From Eucommia ulmoides (Eukaryota; Streptophyta; Magnoliopsida; Garryales; Eucommiaceae): a DNA stretch of 64,000 nucleotides. The position numbers and the translations under genes were made by a program. The notes under the pieces are model-generated. The model did not search any database and had not been told where the DNA came from. It saw nothing but the letters and a program-made list of their open reading frames with translations. Shown here one piece after another: positions 21,967-33,256 of this stretch (within the stretch, counting starts at the first letter, position 1; each line of letters begins with the position of its first letter). Location: NCBI GenBank assembly GCA_016647705.1, contig CM028338.1:16265577-16329576 (forward strand). Direction: 5' to 3'.

Positions 21967-22680
21967 TTTTTGTGTTAAAAAATAAAAAAATTCGGTCTTA
22001 ATAATGAACTTTTGTTAAGTAACCGGGCCTCTTACCTTAGTAAGTTTTGAGTGTTCGCGTCAAAAGGGGGAAGCAAATTGTTAAGTCAATAAGTGACTCG
22101 TTAATTTCGAAACCTAAATTGTTCGAGTTATTATGTTTGAAGGGTACCTTAACACCTAATGCCTTGAGTCAACTGGATTGGGATCATTGGCCCAACGCTC
22201 GCCATATGGACATCTTAGAAAGCCTAGTGGGGTTAACATTGCACAAGTCATTTATTTAAAAAAAATTATATATATATATATACTCAAAAATATTTTTAGT
22301 TTAGGGAAAACATTATTTGATTGTTTAAAATTAATTGACTAGTTACTTATACTAAATTCATTATAAAAGAGAGTTAGATGTATGTTGTGGGTACAAAAGT
22401 AGATATTGTTTAAAATCACATGATATGAAATCAATAATTATTTCAGTAACTCTTGTAATCTCAACGTAATATGTTAACATTTGATAGCATTGATAAATTT
22501 TTGAAAGGAAAAGAAATTAACAAATTTGGATGTTTATGGGTAACATCTCTGTAAACTCTCACGAGACTATACTCATCTACTAAGGGTAATTTAGGGGTTT
22601 AAAAGCTTGTTGCATATGCTAAATGCAATCGTGTTCCCTACAAAAGTGGCTTTTTTTTTATTTAATTATTATATTAGTTT
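21500..22680 (+). other. A2 3' untranslated region
   Basis: This region follows the end of pol. It contains a hairpin at 21525-21540 (stem GTGGG/CCCAC around AGGCAA), an AAT run at 21914-21964 and otherwise AT-rich sequence. No protein is supported, although short frames exist. Long 3' untranslated regions are usual in Athila elements. Confidence 0.65.
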
Positions 22681-22715
22681 TGCTCGAGGACTAGCAAAAG
22701 TTAGGTTTCGGGGTG
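22677..22715 (+). other. A2 hairpin and polypurine tract
   Basis: TTTTGCT and AGCAAAA are inverted copies around CGAGGACT, followed by a purine-rich stretch ending GGGGTG directly before the LTR start at 22716. The polypurine tract primes second-strand synthesis. A3 has the same hairpin in the same place. Confidence 0.75.
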
Positions 22716-24089
22716 TGATCGCACCGCATTTATGCGATTTTATTGCCCTAAACTTAGGTTTGTTAATTGTTCAAATAGTGCAAAATATTATAAATAAAGT
22801 TATTTTAGTTATTTTTGTAAGTTTATGAAAATGGAGCAAAACGACGTTAAGATGGGGCAAATTGGATTAAAAATGAGTAATCCACAACAATCCGAACAAA
22901 AGCCGAACAAAAATCAAATAAACTAGAATGAATTGTTTGATACCTTAACAATATAAAAAATTGAATTATTTTATATGGTTTTGTAGGTTTTTGAAAAGTG
23001 AATAAAATGGCGTTGATTTGGATTGAATCAGATAATAAACGAGCAAACCACGATAAACCGAACAAAAGCCGAACCAACTGGAACAACAGACAAGCCAGTA
23101 AGCCGCGGCTTAGATGGCTTAGACCAGCCACTACAGTGAGATCAGCCGAGCCGGCGGTGCGGCTTCTGCCTTTTGGAAGCTTGGCTTTGCCACTTGAGGC
23201 GCTCCAACTTTGCCCAGCTGACATTTTTGACCCCCAGCCTTTTTCAGCCTGTTTTGAATGTCGTTTCACCCTACTTGGTTCCAATTTTTGACCATTTTAC
23301 CCCCCAAGGCTTCTTTTTGGTGCCTATAAATATGACTTGAGGTTGGACACAATTTGATACACATTTTCTTAGTCCATTTTCAAGCTATTTTGGACATCAA
23401 TGAGTCTTGGAGAAGATGTCAATTTCCAATAAGGTTTTGCTTTCTTTTTCTATGTATTTCTAATTTTTCTTATACTAAGATTGAGGATGAAACCATGTAT
23501 AATTAATTATGTTGTTGTGTTGTTTTGATTCCAAACAATTTGTAATGAAATACTTAAGGTTTTTATTTTAATTAAATAAATCATTTCATCTTTAATATCA
23601 TGTATTATTAATTGTTATAAATGATTTAATGCTTGGATTTGTATTGTGAAACAAGTAATATCTTTTGATTATATGTTTTCTATTAAATTGTATACATAAA
23701 ATACTTAAGAATTATAATTTTTAAAGCGAAAAAAAAAACCCACTTGAGATTTATGTCGGGCTTAATTTCTAAAACTATTACTAAAAATTTGGAGTCAAAA
23801 CAATAATAAGAACTAATTAATTATATATTGATGGATTCTGAAATCTTAGTATCTCTCCATCTTCAATCAAGTTAAACTAGTTTTCATTGTTTATTTAGTT
23901 TTTCATTTCTTAAATCACAAGACAAAATCATCTTGAACTAGATTATAATTAAATTAAATTGGATTGATTGAATTTTTCTATAAAAAAATCCTCATGGGAT
24001 CGACCTCGCTTCTGTTAACCTTTGATACAATTAATTCGTGTGCTTGCGAGTATTTTTAAAACAAGACAGAACAAGTTTTTGTCACAACA
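22716..24089 (+). repeat. A2 3' LTR (1374 bp)
   Basis: It starts TGATCGCACCGC and ends GTCACAACA. It is the partner of 11501-12879, with visible substitutions and small indels, so the insertion is not recent. The TATAAATATG box is kept at about 23324-23333. Confidence 0.88.
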
Positions 24090-25505
24090 ATAAACTACCA
24101 GAAACATACTTCCCTACAAGCCATAAGATCGTTCTACCTCACGATCAAGAGTTATAACGATACCGTAACTTGCACAACTGTGCAATCTAAAGTTTCCATT
24201 AGTGGCTAGGCTATTCAATAGCTCTAATGGTTGGAGCCAATATGTGGTATAAAACCACCATATCATGATGGTAATCATCATCGTCGTTAACAATAACAAC
24301 AACAACAACTATAACACCTGTATGACTTTCCCTCTTGTCAGGTCAGAGCACAATGTCCTACATGATATGCCCTCTTATTAGGACTAATAACATCCCGCAG
24401 GACATGCCCTCCTGTCGGGATCACACTATGGCATATGGGTATAATAATAAAAATCATTTTTCACAATCAACCATTTACTAGATCCGTTTAACATTATAAA
24501 ATAATCAATTTAATTTCTTTTCACATTTTCACACGAAAATATAATTGGGCAATTTACATAGAAGACAATACACTCACCTAGATAATTACGTTATTTTTCA
24601 CACTACTATCGTAACCCAGACGTGGTCGGTCTCACCTGTGAATCTAACAACAACAGGGTCTAACCTATGAATTTATTTAAATAAATCTAATACGACATAA
24701 AATGCATGACACTAAAATGTAATTTTTCTTATTCCTAAATTTTATTAATTATGCAAAACTTATTAAACGCTAAATTTCTTAAGCTAATATTAATATACTA
24801 CTACCGCATACTAGCGTTCTTAGCGCATAACCTACGTTGCTATTGTTTCTTACTTCGTTATAACTTAATAAATCTTAAGTGACCTTCAGTCACTTTCCTA
24901 CCGTACTAGTGCACAACATTCTGTTGCTTGCTTGCTCCTGGCGAGTCATTTTTTTAGTTATTACAAAAATTATTATGACAATAATTACAATTTTTTTTTC
25001 CTAATTAACAGTTTAATCTATAAAAAAATTAGTCAATGAAATACTAAAAAATTAAAGTTTAGAATTTCTATTATAAGTTAAATTTTCACCATTTAAATAT
25101 TTTTGTTTAAAATTTATGACTCTAATATATATATATATAGTTGGCAACCCTTTTAATTGAAAAGTTATGGCAAGGACACGTATGTCCTTGTCATAGATTT
25201 TTTTATTTATTTTAATTATTATATATTAACTATTTACACCAATCACCCTCTAAATTAAAGTAAACATTAATTATATCGCGAAACTCTTAAAATTATATTT
25301 TAAATAACTTAATAATCCCTAAACTTTTGAAAGTCAAAATTAAAATTAACATTTAATCTCCAAAAATTTTAAAACCATAAATATCATAATAACCCTTTAT
25401 AAATTTTAAAGTAAAATTTAAATGCCATAATGAACCCCATTATTTTATAATTGTTCTAAAATGCAACTAAAAATTTGTATGTGCAAAAAAAAATTGGGCC
25501 TTTCA
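24090..25505 (-). repeat. T2 5' LTR, outer part
   Basis: This continues the LTR from 11500. It contains the conserved box near 24115-24165, short repeats with CAGGACATGCCCTC-type wording (24320-24420), a segment shared with T1 around the TAACAACAACAGGGTCTAA sequence (24645-24665) and an AT-rich outer half. It ends GGGCCTTTCA. No gene is present. Confidence 0.7.
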
Positions 25506-27075
25506 TAGGATGTCGTGGAATGGGAGAATCTGTCTTGGGATGGAGATTGTTGATTGTCTGAGTCTAGCTTTGATAATCTTCGAAAGAGGGTTCAAGTTAA
25601 TGGATTACTTAGCAAGGTTTATTCTCTCATTTTCTCTCTATTTTCCTAAGTCCAGTTAAAATGCTTTAGGTATTATATCTATACGTGCTATGTATATTTC
25701 CTTTTCACCTTTATGCAAGACTATTTTTGCTAGAGTATACTTAATCGATCATATTCAAACATTCAATCATCTCAGTGATTGTCACAATTTTTACATCGGA
25801 TTAATCTAGATTTTGATAAATACGAGTTCAATGGTAATTTAGATCAAATATCCATAGTTATTAGTTTGAAGAGTTTGTCTAGCTCAATTCTATCAAGTTC
25901 TGATAATTGATCTTTTTTGAGATTGTTATCGAGATTACCTACAACCCTGTATGTTTCCCAACACGTCTCGGCACTCGGGTTGACTTTTATCATGATTTTG
26001 AAGGTGACTGAAGTGGGCCTTCCTGAGATGACTCAAAGAAGAGAGAAAAGAATGACGGAGAAACAAATGATAGTCAAGGTTACTAATTAAATGTTGATTA
26101 TCCAAAAAGTATTGAGAGAAAAATAATTTTTTTTTTCATGTGGGTAATTAGCATCTCGCACCCTTCTAAATAGTCCATATAACGAGCTTTGGGTAGCAAA
26201 ACTTGTCCAGTTGGCCCAAGTTACTAGTTATTGAGAGATACCTCTACGACTTAATACTCGGACTATTAAAAATGCTTAATCAACTAGATCAGCTTCGTGT
26301 GACCACTCAGTGTTTAAAAACATTTTGATACTAGGCTTTTTTCTTTTCTCAACACATACGTACTAGACATTACACAGAGAGGATAGAAAAAATTGACTCC
26401 ATTTCGAGGTCTTTGTTGATTTTATCCATACTAGTCAACTAGATCATACAGACAATCTGCCTTACCCTATTTTGAGAAATTTGAGTAAGACTAGGTCTTT
26501 CCATATTCATGTACTTCTTTGACAAACTTCCAATTTTCCCCCATACGACCCTCACTGCTGGATTTGCCCTTGAGAATAGTTTATGTTGAATCCAAGATTT
26601 TGATGAACAACTAAGTATTGATATTTTTATGAAACTAATAGTTTTACTAAGTGTAGATACCATATTTTTACCCGCCAATTTAAGTATCAAATCTAAAGTG
26701 TAAGTTCAAATAAACTTTAAACTGAGATTTAAAGGGAACGAATTTCCACCTTAGATCACATTGGATACTGCAAAAATCCAAAAAAACAAAAAAAAACTAA
26801 AATTGTCAATTTGGTTGGATTCGGTATAAGTAAAAATTTTGGTTCAATCTCGAAATTCCTAAAGTCAAAATGGACTAAAATGACATTATTAAATTTAATA
26901 TAATTAAATTAGTTACTACCCCTTTTAACTTAAGGAAATTTCACCAATTATCTTTGTTTCTTGTTTTGACCCCTTAAACTTTTACTATCACCGATTTCGT
27001 CTAATTGACACAAAAAACATTTTTTTAAATTTCTTTTTTAAAGTACTAATCTCCAAAAAAAAAATCAAGCCAAAG
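25506..27075. other. Unassigned AT-rich sequence, no gene recognised
   Basis: I found no protein domain, LTR edge or RNA gene here. Short frames exist but look random. It lies between the outer edge of T2 and a solo chromovirus-type LTR, and could be part of the host element D (Tat/Ogre-like LTRs are long) or older decayed sequence. Confidence 0.4.
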
Positions 27076-27876
27076 TGATATGAATCTTACCAAGAATTAG
27101 TGAGACCTGAAACCAACTTAGGGTTTCTTCGTGAGGATCGAACTAAATTCACATTTATAAACGAAAAGACAACAACACAAAAATACAGAATTTAGGATAG
27201 ATTACCTTGACTCAACGTTTATGAACGAAACACGAACCAATGATATAAGTAATGATCTTGACCCAATGATTATAACGAATCATGAAAGCGCCACAATAAA
27301 TTATTGATAAGTTCAGGAAACATTCTCTGAAGAACTTAAGAGGAAGCCCTCACAATTATATTAATCAAATAAAAGGTTGTGTGAAATTTACAGGTCTACA
27401 TAGCCCCTTAAATAGGTGGCCAAGAGAAAAAGAAATAAACCCTAATATGTCTTGGAAAATTCACGGGCCTACATGAAGGAAAAAGAAAAGTCTAATATCT
27501 AAGACTAAATAAAGAATAAGGAAGCTTCCTAACTTGTCTTACATTCCTAATTGGAAAATGAAAAGATTACTTGCAATCATGCCTTACAAATTAGCCTAAA
27601 AAGAATTAAAAGAATTAAAATAATAAAATAAAATTCATGGGTCTCATCCTAGGCCCGTTCATGTTCACACTTTAAGCCTATTTGCTTGCCTTGATGAGGT
27701 GGACTAGGCCTTGATTGTCATTCGAGCCGAATTTGGGATTCACCATTTTAGATTCAGCCCAAATCTCTTGAATTAATCCATTAAACGCTTCTTTGAATCT
27801 TTTTGCTCTTGCCCTTGTTATTAGTCCGATTGGAACAAGCAATGGATCTCTTGGTGCAGCTAATATATTTTCATCA
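27076..27876 (-). mobile_element. Solo LTR of the C1/C2 chromovirus-like family (801 bp)
   Basis: It matches the LTRs at 2474-3280 and 47740-48621 along its length, including the AGGTGGCCAAGAG and TAGTGAGAC wording, but no primer site or coding sequence lies next to it. CAAGCC occurs directly after it (27877-27882) and again at 27066-27071, possibly a target duplication with a few extra bases at the left end. Confidence 0.75.
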
Positions 27877-27889
27877 CAAGCCTTGATTA

Positions 27890-28640
27890 CTGACAACTTA
27901 GTTACTTAAAGTAACTAAAGCCTAAAGACATAGTTTGAAAGTAACCAAACCGATTTCCATCATGTCAAATATTCAAGATCCATCAAATCATGATCTAATC
28001 AAGCATTAAATGCCTCATTAATGAGAGTGTTTAATGAGAGATCTTGTGAAGATTTTCCCAGCAAATATCTTGAAATCCAACCTAGTTACTTAGAAGCAAC
28101 TAGTGGTTACAAAACTAATCGGACCAGTTTCCATCACATCAAGATATTTAAGACCCATCAAGTCATGGAATTTGATGTCTTGAATGGCCGTTAATGAATC
28201 CATTCAATATATGCATTTAATGGCATTAAATAAAGAAGATATTTTTACCAAAATATCTTCAAGGAAATCTAGTTACTTAAAAGTAACTAGAGGTTACAAA
28301 GCTAATCGAACCAATTTTCATCCCATCAATGCATTAAATACCCTTAAAAACAATGTCAAGTCATGAGATTAAATTACTAGAATGGCCATTAATGACTCTA
28401 TGCAATGTATGCATTTAATTGGATTAAATGGAGAAGACATTTTCTAAATCAAGTAACTAGATTACCAAACGTAACTAGTATTTACTAGGCCAAACAAACT
28501 GAAATCCATCAAATCGGACACTAAAGCATTTAATGGCCCATGTGAAAGCATTGAATGATCATTAAATGCAAAGATCTTGCAAGGATCTTGTGATCATTAC
28601 CAAAATCTAATGATTACCTAGGTAAATTTTTATCACATGG
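27890..28640 (+). repeat. Tandem repeats of about 185 bp in the D LTR
   Basis: Four diverged units start near 27898, 28084, 28272 and 28450. Most begin with an inverted repeat of the form AGTTACTT...AAGTAACTA and continue with a phrase like TTTCCATCNCATCAA and one or two ATGCATTTAATGG blocks. Such repeats are common in the 5' part of Tat/Ogre LTRs. Confidence 0.75.
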
Positions 28641-28671
28641 ATCTAACCCTAGAATTAAATGACATTAAATG

Positions 28672-28681
28672 GTTATATATA
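28672..28681 (+). promoter_or_regulatory. Possible TATA box of element D
   Basis: TTATATATAG lies just downstream of the tandem repeats and upstream of the point where A3 was inserted. Its position fits an LTR promoter. The transcription start itself cannot be seen. Confidence 0.45.
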
Positions 28682-28764
28682 GCCTAAATACTCCAAGTGT
28701 AGTAGGCTGAGGAAGCCTTTGCATTCCCCATTGTGCAGGGCTTTTTGAGCCTTAAAATACCAGC

Positions 28765-30127
28765 TGGTGGCAAAATATTACGTCACCACTTTCACTGCAA
28801 GTGTACGGGTTAAGTTTTAATAGAGTGCGAAGAGTAAGGGTTATCGTTTTTACAGGGATTGATTGAGAATATTGTCGAGTACCATAATTATCATAACTTA
28901 ATTTTATCTAGGCGATAGAAAATAAAGTTTATAATTATTAATATACTAATACTAAAATATTAATTTATCTAATTAAACTATGTTACTAATATGAGATGTT
29001 TATAGGAATGGATTATCTAGGGATTAACTTCATTTACTTATATGTGTTTGATCTCATTTAGTTTAAGTTAACGATGTTTGACTTATCTGACAATCTCTGT
29101 ATCGTAACTTACTCACCACCTTTCCTGAGTGTAAGACGAGTGAATATGCGATTTCGCGTTAAAGAAGAAGTTCCCCACAACGTCTATGCGACACTAGGTC
29201 ACATGAGTCTTGCCCCAACGTCATCGATTGCACACTCTCGGGTTATTAGATTGTTGCGTTGTGTTTAAACCCTAGTCCGAATCCGGGGTTACCTCTTTTG
29301 AGTGTCAAACCCCTTATTCTCAGTATATCATAACAAGCATAATAAACAAGGAGAAACGGCAAACACAATCAAATAACGAAGAACAACTATTAACGAAACA
29401 TCGATTTCGAAACCACATATTCATAAATTATAGTAATCCCTAGACAATATCCGTTTAGCTAACGGCCATAACCGTATATACAATTATAAATGAGCTAAAC
29501 ATGCTCAAACCATAATCCGAAGTTAGGAAATAAAGAAAGAAATGAGAGAAACTAGCCGTAGTCTCAAGATTTGGTGCTAAAACCATTTTGAGATCTCTTC
29601 TCCTTCTTCATAACATGTTCTTCTTCTTTGGATTTGGTGGAGCATTCCCCAAAAACCTCTCAACCCTATTATAACCCTAGGAGCTTTCTTCTGGCTGAAA
29701 TAGAGGAGATGAGGGAGATATAAGCCTAAAAAATATCTAAATAAATATCTAAACTGTGTACAGAGTTACCGCTGTGGTGGTGGGTATGTCGATTAAGTCA
29801 CGGCCTAGGCGGTGGGATCAAAGACCTCTCTGTTGTTTCACCTCCCGGCGGTGGGCCTTCAGCAAGAAAAGGCATCTCTCTGCATATTGACCGCCGCGGC
29901 AGTGGGCTGCTTTTCATAATTTTGCCTCTATGCTTGTTTTCCCACCGTTCTTCCACCGTTCTTGATCCGATTTGATTGTTTATGATCCGTTTTCATCAAT
30001 TTTTACCCCACACACCTGTTTTTATACAAAAAGAATAAAAATATATTAAAACGTATTAAAATACTATAATAACACTCGAAAATTAATAAGTTCGATTCGA
30101 AAATAGGTAGGTGAATTAAACCTATCA
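28765..30127 (-). repeat. A3 3' LTR (1363 bp)
   Basis: The edges are TGGTGGCAAAATATTACG and AACCTATCA. It matches 32833-33256 plus 34651-35627. It contains degenerate CCGCC/GGCGG palindromes at 29768-29903. Confidence 0.82.
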
Positions 30128-30170
30128 AATACTCCAAAACTTGGAATTTTGCTAGTCCTCGAGCAAAACA
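30128..30170 (-). other. A3 polypurine tract and hairpin
   Basis: On the minus strand the sequence TTTTGCTCGAGGACTAGCAA folds as in A2, followed by a purine-rich TTCCAAGTTTTGGAGTATT directly before the LTR start. The hairpin is identical in its core to that of A2. Confidence 0.7.
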
Positions 30171-31640
30171 CTCACACTAAAATGAAAAACACACCTAAAT
30201 TAAATAACATGAACAATCTAAACACAAACAAACTAAACATAACGATATGCGAGTTTTGAATTCTTCTATCGACCAAGTCATTTTCCCCTCAACAACCCCC
30301 AATAATATCGAGTTTAGGCGGTAAAATGCACCATGTGGTGTCCTAAAATTTTGACATTCAATAATGGTAAACGCAATTCTAGATCCTGTCAACGTGTGTG
30401 TATGAGACTCAATAATATAGCTATCCAAAATCGGATTAGATTATCGACCAACGAAACTCACGACTTAGACCGTAAATGAATAGGATATCCGTATGCCTGA
30501 TTGGGGTCCACTCTCCACTAATGTAGGCTTGGATGTTCATAAAGATCAGAAGGACTTGGTTCAATTTATGAATATTTGGCCAAGGGTATTTCGGAATAGG
30601 AAACAGGTTAACGTTGTTAACTTAACGTTACCCAAGGCTCAACGCTCGGCACACTCACTCTCGAAACCCCATAGATAAATTGGAAACAATTCTAAACATG
30701 CATTTAAGAATGACGTACTCACTTGTCAAAAGAAACGGAAATTTAACTATATTTACATATATTTTTTTTCTTCACATAGACCACACCCCAAACCTATTCG
30801 ATTTTTTTTACAATTTCATGGGTGTGGTTAAAACAAAAGAAAAATAACACGTGAGTACTTGAATACCAAACCAATTAAAGTTCGCCCTAAACCCAACCGC
30901 TCACTTCAAGTAGCATATACAAATGCTAACTTGATTAACTTAAATTGTGCCTTTAATTCAGCGATATAGGTTTAGAAAAAGATCAATTGGCCAGGGTATT
31001 TGTTAATGTGTTTAGAATTGAACTGGAATTTAGGTTTCGACCGGGTAACGAGTGATAGATATATAACATGGTAGGCTAAAAAAGCTCAAGCGATAAAATG
31101 AATGCCTAAATTATATCTCCTGAACTACCTCGCCTAGGATTTCGCCTTAAGCTTCCCCTCAATCAGGTTCTAGAATCCTTAAATTGTCATGAGTTTGGCT
31201 AATCGATAATTGGCCTCAAATCAATTAAATAGAAATACATTGAGTCTATATGCTCGTGCAAATTAGGATCCACAATAACTTTCACCAAAACGCATTGTCA
31301 AGCACACAGAACACACATGCATGGGTATTACCCTTGACCTCGAAAAACAACCAAGGGGTAATATCATCATTGGGTAACGGATCAGATGAACGCAAAACTA
31401 AGCATGCAATAACAACAACACAAAAACATTCTATACCAAACAAATATGCAATACGATAAAACAGTAAAACATACTAACATCCTACACATCACCATCAAAC
31501 TCAAAACAATCAATGTCCTCAACGACCCATCAGTGATCCCAATGAAAGCATAAAACATGATACTGAAGACGGGGGGTTTAGAACACGTACCTGGGAGGTG
31601 AGAGAATCTCGCCTCCAAATTAAGTCGGCTGTGATGGATT
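30171..31640 (-). other. A3 3' untranslated region
   Basis: No gene is supported in this 1.5-kb stretch. It is ordinary AT-rich sequence with short random frames. At its 5' end (31656-31678) is a hairpin read on the minus strand, CTTGGG/CCCAAG around AAGCAA, matching the post-pol hairpin of A2. Confidence 0.6.
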
Positions 31641-31684
31641 TAACTTATTTTTTACCTTGGGTTGCTTCCCAAGAAGCATGTGGT

Positions 31685-32522
31685 TTATTGTCCTTGGCCC
31701 GACACGAAGAACGGCTCGTTAAAGAGTGGATTTCCCCCGTAGTACGTGTCGTACAACACTACGTATGGGTCTTGGTTTTGTAGGTTCTCAAGACTGGCGA
31801 GATGTTGCAATGTATGGCTCGATCTTTCAACTCGACTCAGCTCCGGATTTTGTGCTTGGGGAGCTTGAACGTACTGAGCTGGAAATGGGATAGGATAAGT
31901 GACCCATATCATATCCTCATAGATGCGATCGTCTTGGATCAAGTACGGCATCACCAATTGGAATTCGAACGATGAAAACTCACAATGATTAATATTTGAA
32001 TCTCTATCACCATTCCATACTTTGATTTCTCTTAGCTTGATCATCTTTGATCTCACACAAGTGCCTTCCATTTGCATTCGGTTCCTCATGGTGGCTTTTA
32101 CATTCGGATGTGATTTGTTCGTCTCTCAATGCCACCATATCTGACTCGGCCTCAACATAGCAAATAAGTTTACCAATTTGCATCTGCAAAGACGTTACGG
32201 TCGCATCGATGTCGGCACAGACCGTCTCAATATAATCAAGATGATCTTCATGCTCATTGAGCCGGTCATGTGTTTCCCTCAAGAATATCTGAATCTCTCC
32301 CATAACTGTGGCGAACACGTCTTCCATGGAGGGGGAAGATTCGACATCTTGAACCGGAGTGTCAATCCATGGCTCCCTAGTGTTGGAACAATACCCCAAG
32401 CTTTGGTGACTTGGTGAATGATTCCATTTTTTATAATCAAGGGCCGTCATTTCCTCTAATGACCAAAGGGCTTCGTCTGTTGTTAGGTCGTGGAAAGAAG
32501 ATGTATTATTTCCTCCTTCCAC
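31685..32522 (-). CDS. A3 Gag remnant (171- and 134-codon overlapping pieces)
   Basis: Two open pieces in different frames, 32007-32522 and 31685-32089, overlap by 83 bp. Upstream, at about 32523-32690, a broken frame reads AWDSYNELIF, then FPNHGFPRECQLLNFLNKL, matching the capsid segment of Athila/Tat Gag. The first piece holds the coiled segment RETHDRLNEHEDHLDYIETV, the same place and heptads as RETHNRLNKHETRLHSID in A1. No zinc knuckle, protease or RT motif is found. The second piece has no recognised motif. It is probably inactive, although the coiled segment is preserved. Confidence 0.65.
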
Positions 32523-32808
32523 CCATGTTCTGGTTGCGGCTGATAACTTGTTGAGGAAATTCAGGAGTTGACATTCCCTCGGGAACCCATGATTTGGAAA
32601 TCAAAATATTAGCTCGTTGTAACTATCCCAAGCGCAATAAAATGGCTCAGAATCTTGTTGAAATAAACAAATGAGGACTTGTCGATGATCCATGTTCAAG
32701 TACCTCGTAAAACAAAATAAAACTAAAAAGAAAAATTATAAACAATAGATATTCCTAAATTAAAATCAAGTTATTTACTCACAATATCAACAATAATCTA
32801 AAAACTAA

Positions 32809-32826
32809 TCCCCGGCAACGGCGCCA
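32809..32826 (-). other. A3 primer binding site (Athila type)
   Basis: The minus strand reads TGGCGCCGTTGCCGGGGA, the perfect Athila-type site, six bases from the LTR edge at 32833. It is the best preserved of the three Athila primer sites here. Confidence 0.88.
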
Positions 32827-33256
32827 AAAACTTGGTGGCGGAATATTACGTTTCCACTTTCACCGCAAGTGTACAGGTCAAGTTTTAGTAGAGTGGGAAG
32901 AGTAAAGGTTATCATTTCCACAGGGACTGGTTGGGAATATTGTCGAGTACCGTAATTATCATAACCTAATTTTATCTAGGCGATAGAAAATGAAGTTTAT
33001 AATTATTAATATACTACTACTAAAATACTAATTTATCTAATTAAACTATATTACTAATATGAGATGTTCAAGGGAATGGATTATCTAGGGATTAATTTTA
33101 TTTATTTATTTATATGTGTTTGATCTCATTTAGTTTACGTTAACGATATTTGACTTATCTAACAATCTCTGTAACATAAACTCACTCGCCACCTCTCCCG
33201 AGTGTAAGACGAGTGAATATGCAATTTCGCTTCAATAAAGAAGTCCTCCTCAACGT

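Larger units (their letters stand above)
11501..24089 (+). mobile_element. A2: Athila-like element, near full length, with nested T3
   Basis: Two LTRs (11501-12879 and 22716-24089) enclose, in order, primer site, TTA-rich leader, gag, protease, RT, RNase H, integrase (split by T3), a long 3' untranslated region and a polypurine tract. Without T3 it is about 9.8 kb. Flanks are ATAAG (11496-11500) and ATAAA (24090-24094), a target duplication with one mismatch. The uninterrupted related sequence at about 43312-43330 supports these edges. All genes carry stops or frameshifts. Confidence 0.85.
10154..25505 (-). mobile_element. T2: Tekay/Del-like element, gag to 5' LTR, split by A2
   Basis: T2 consists of a gag fragment (10154-10816), a leader with a decayed primer site, and an LTR in two parts (11018-11500 and 24090-25505). 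A2 occupies 11501-24089. The two LTR parts join to match the related fragment at 43200-43450, where the sequence runs uninterrupted through the equivalent of the insertion point. The right edge GGGCCTTTCA (25505) corresponds to GGGTCTTACA in T1. Confidence 0.75.

Noticed and set aside
22847-23291. Frames of 145 and 97 codons in the A2 3' LTR
   Set aside because: They overlap on opposite strands within LTR sequence, and the equivalent region of the 5' LTR does not keep them open.
27071-27881. CAAAG/CAAGC as target duplication of the solo LTR
   Set aside because: The five flanking bases do not match cleanly. CAAGCC appears on both sides but with extra bases on the left, so I left the duplication open.
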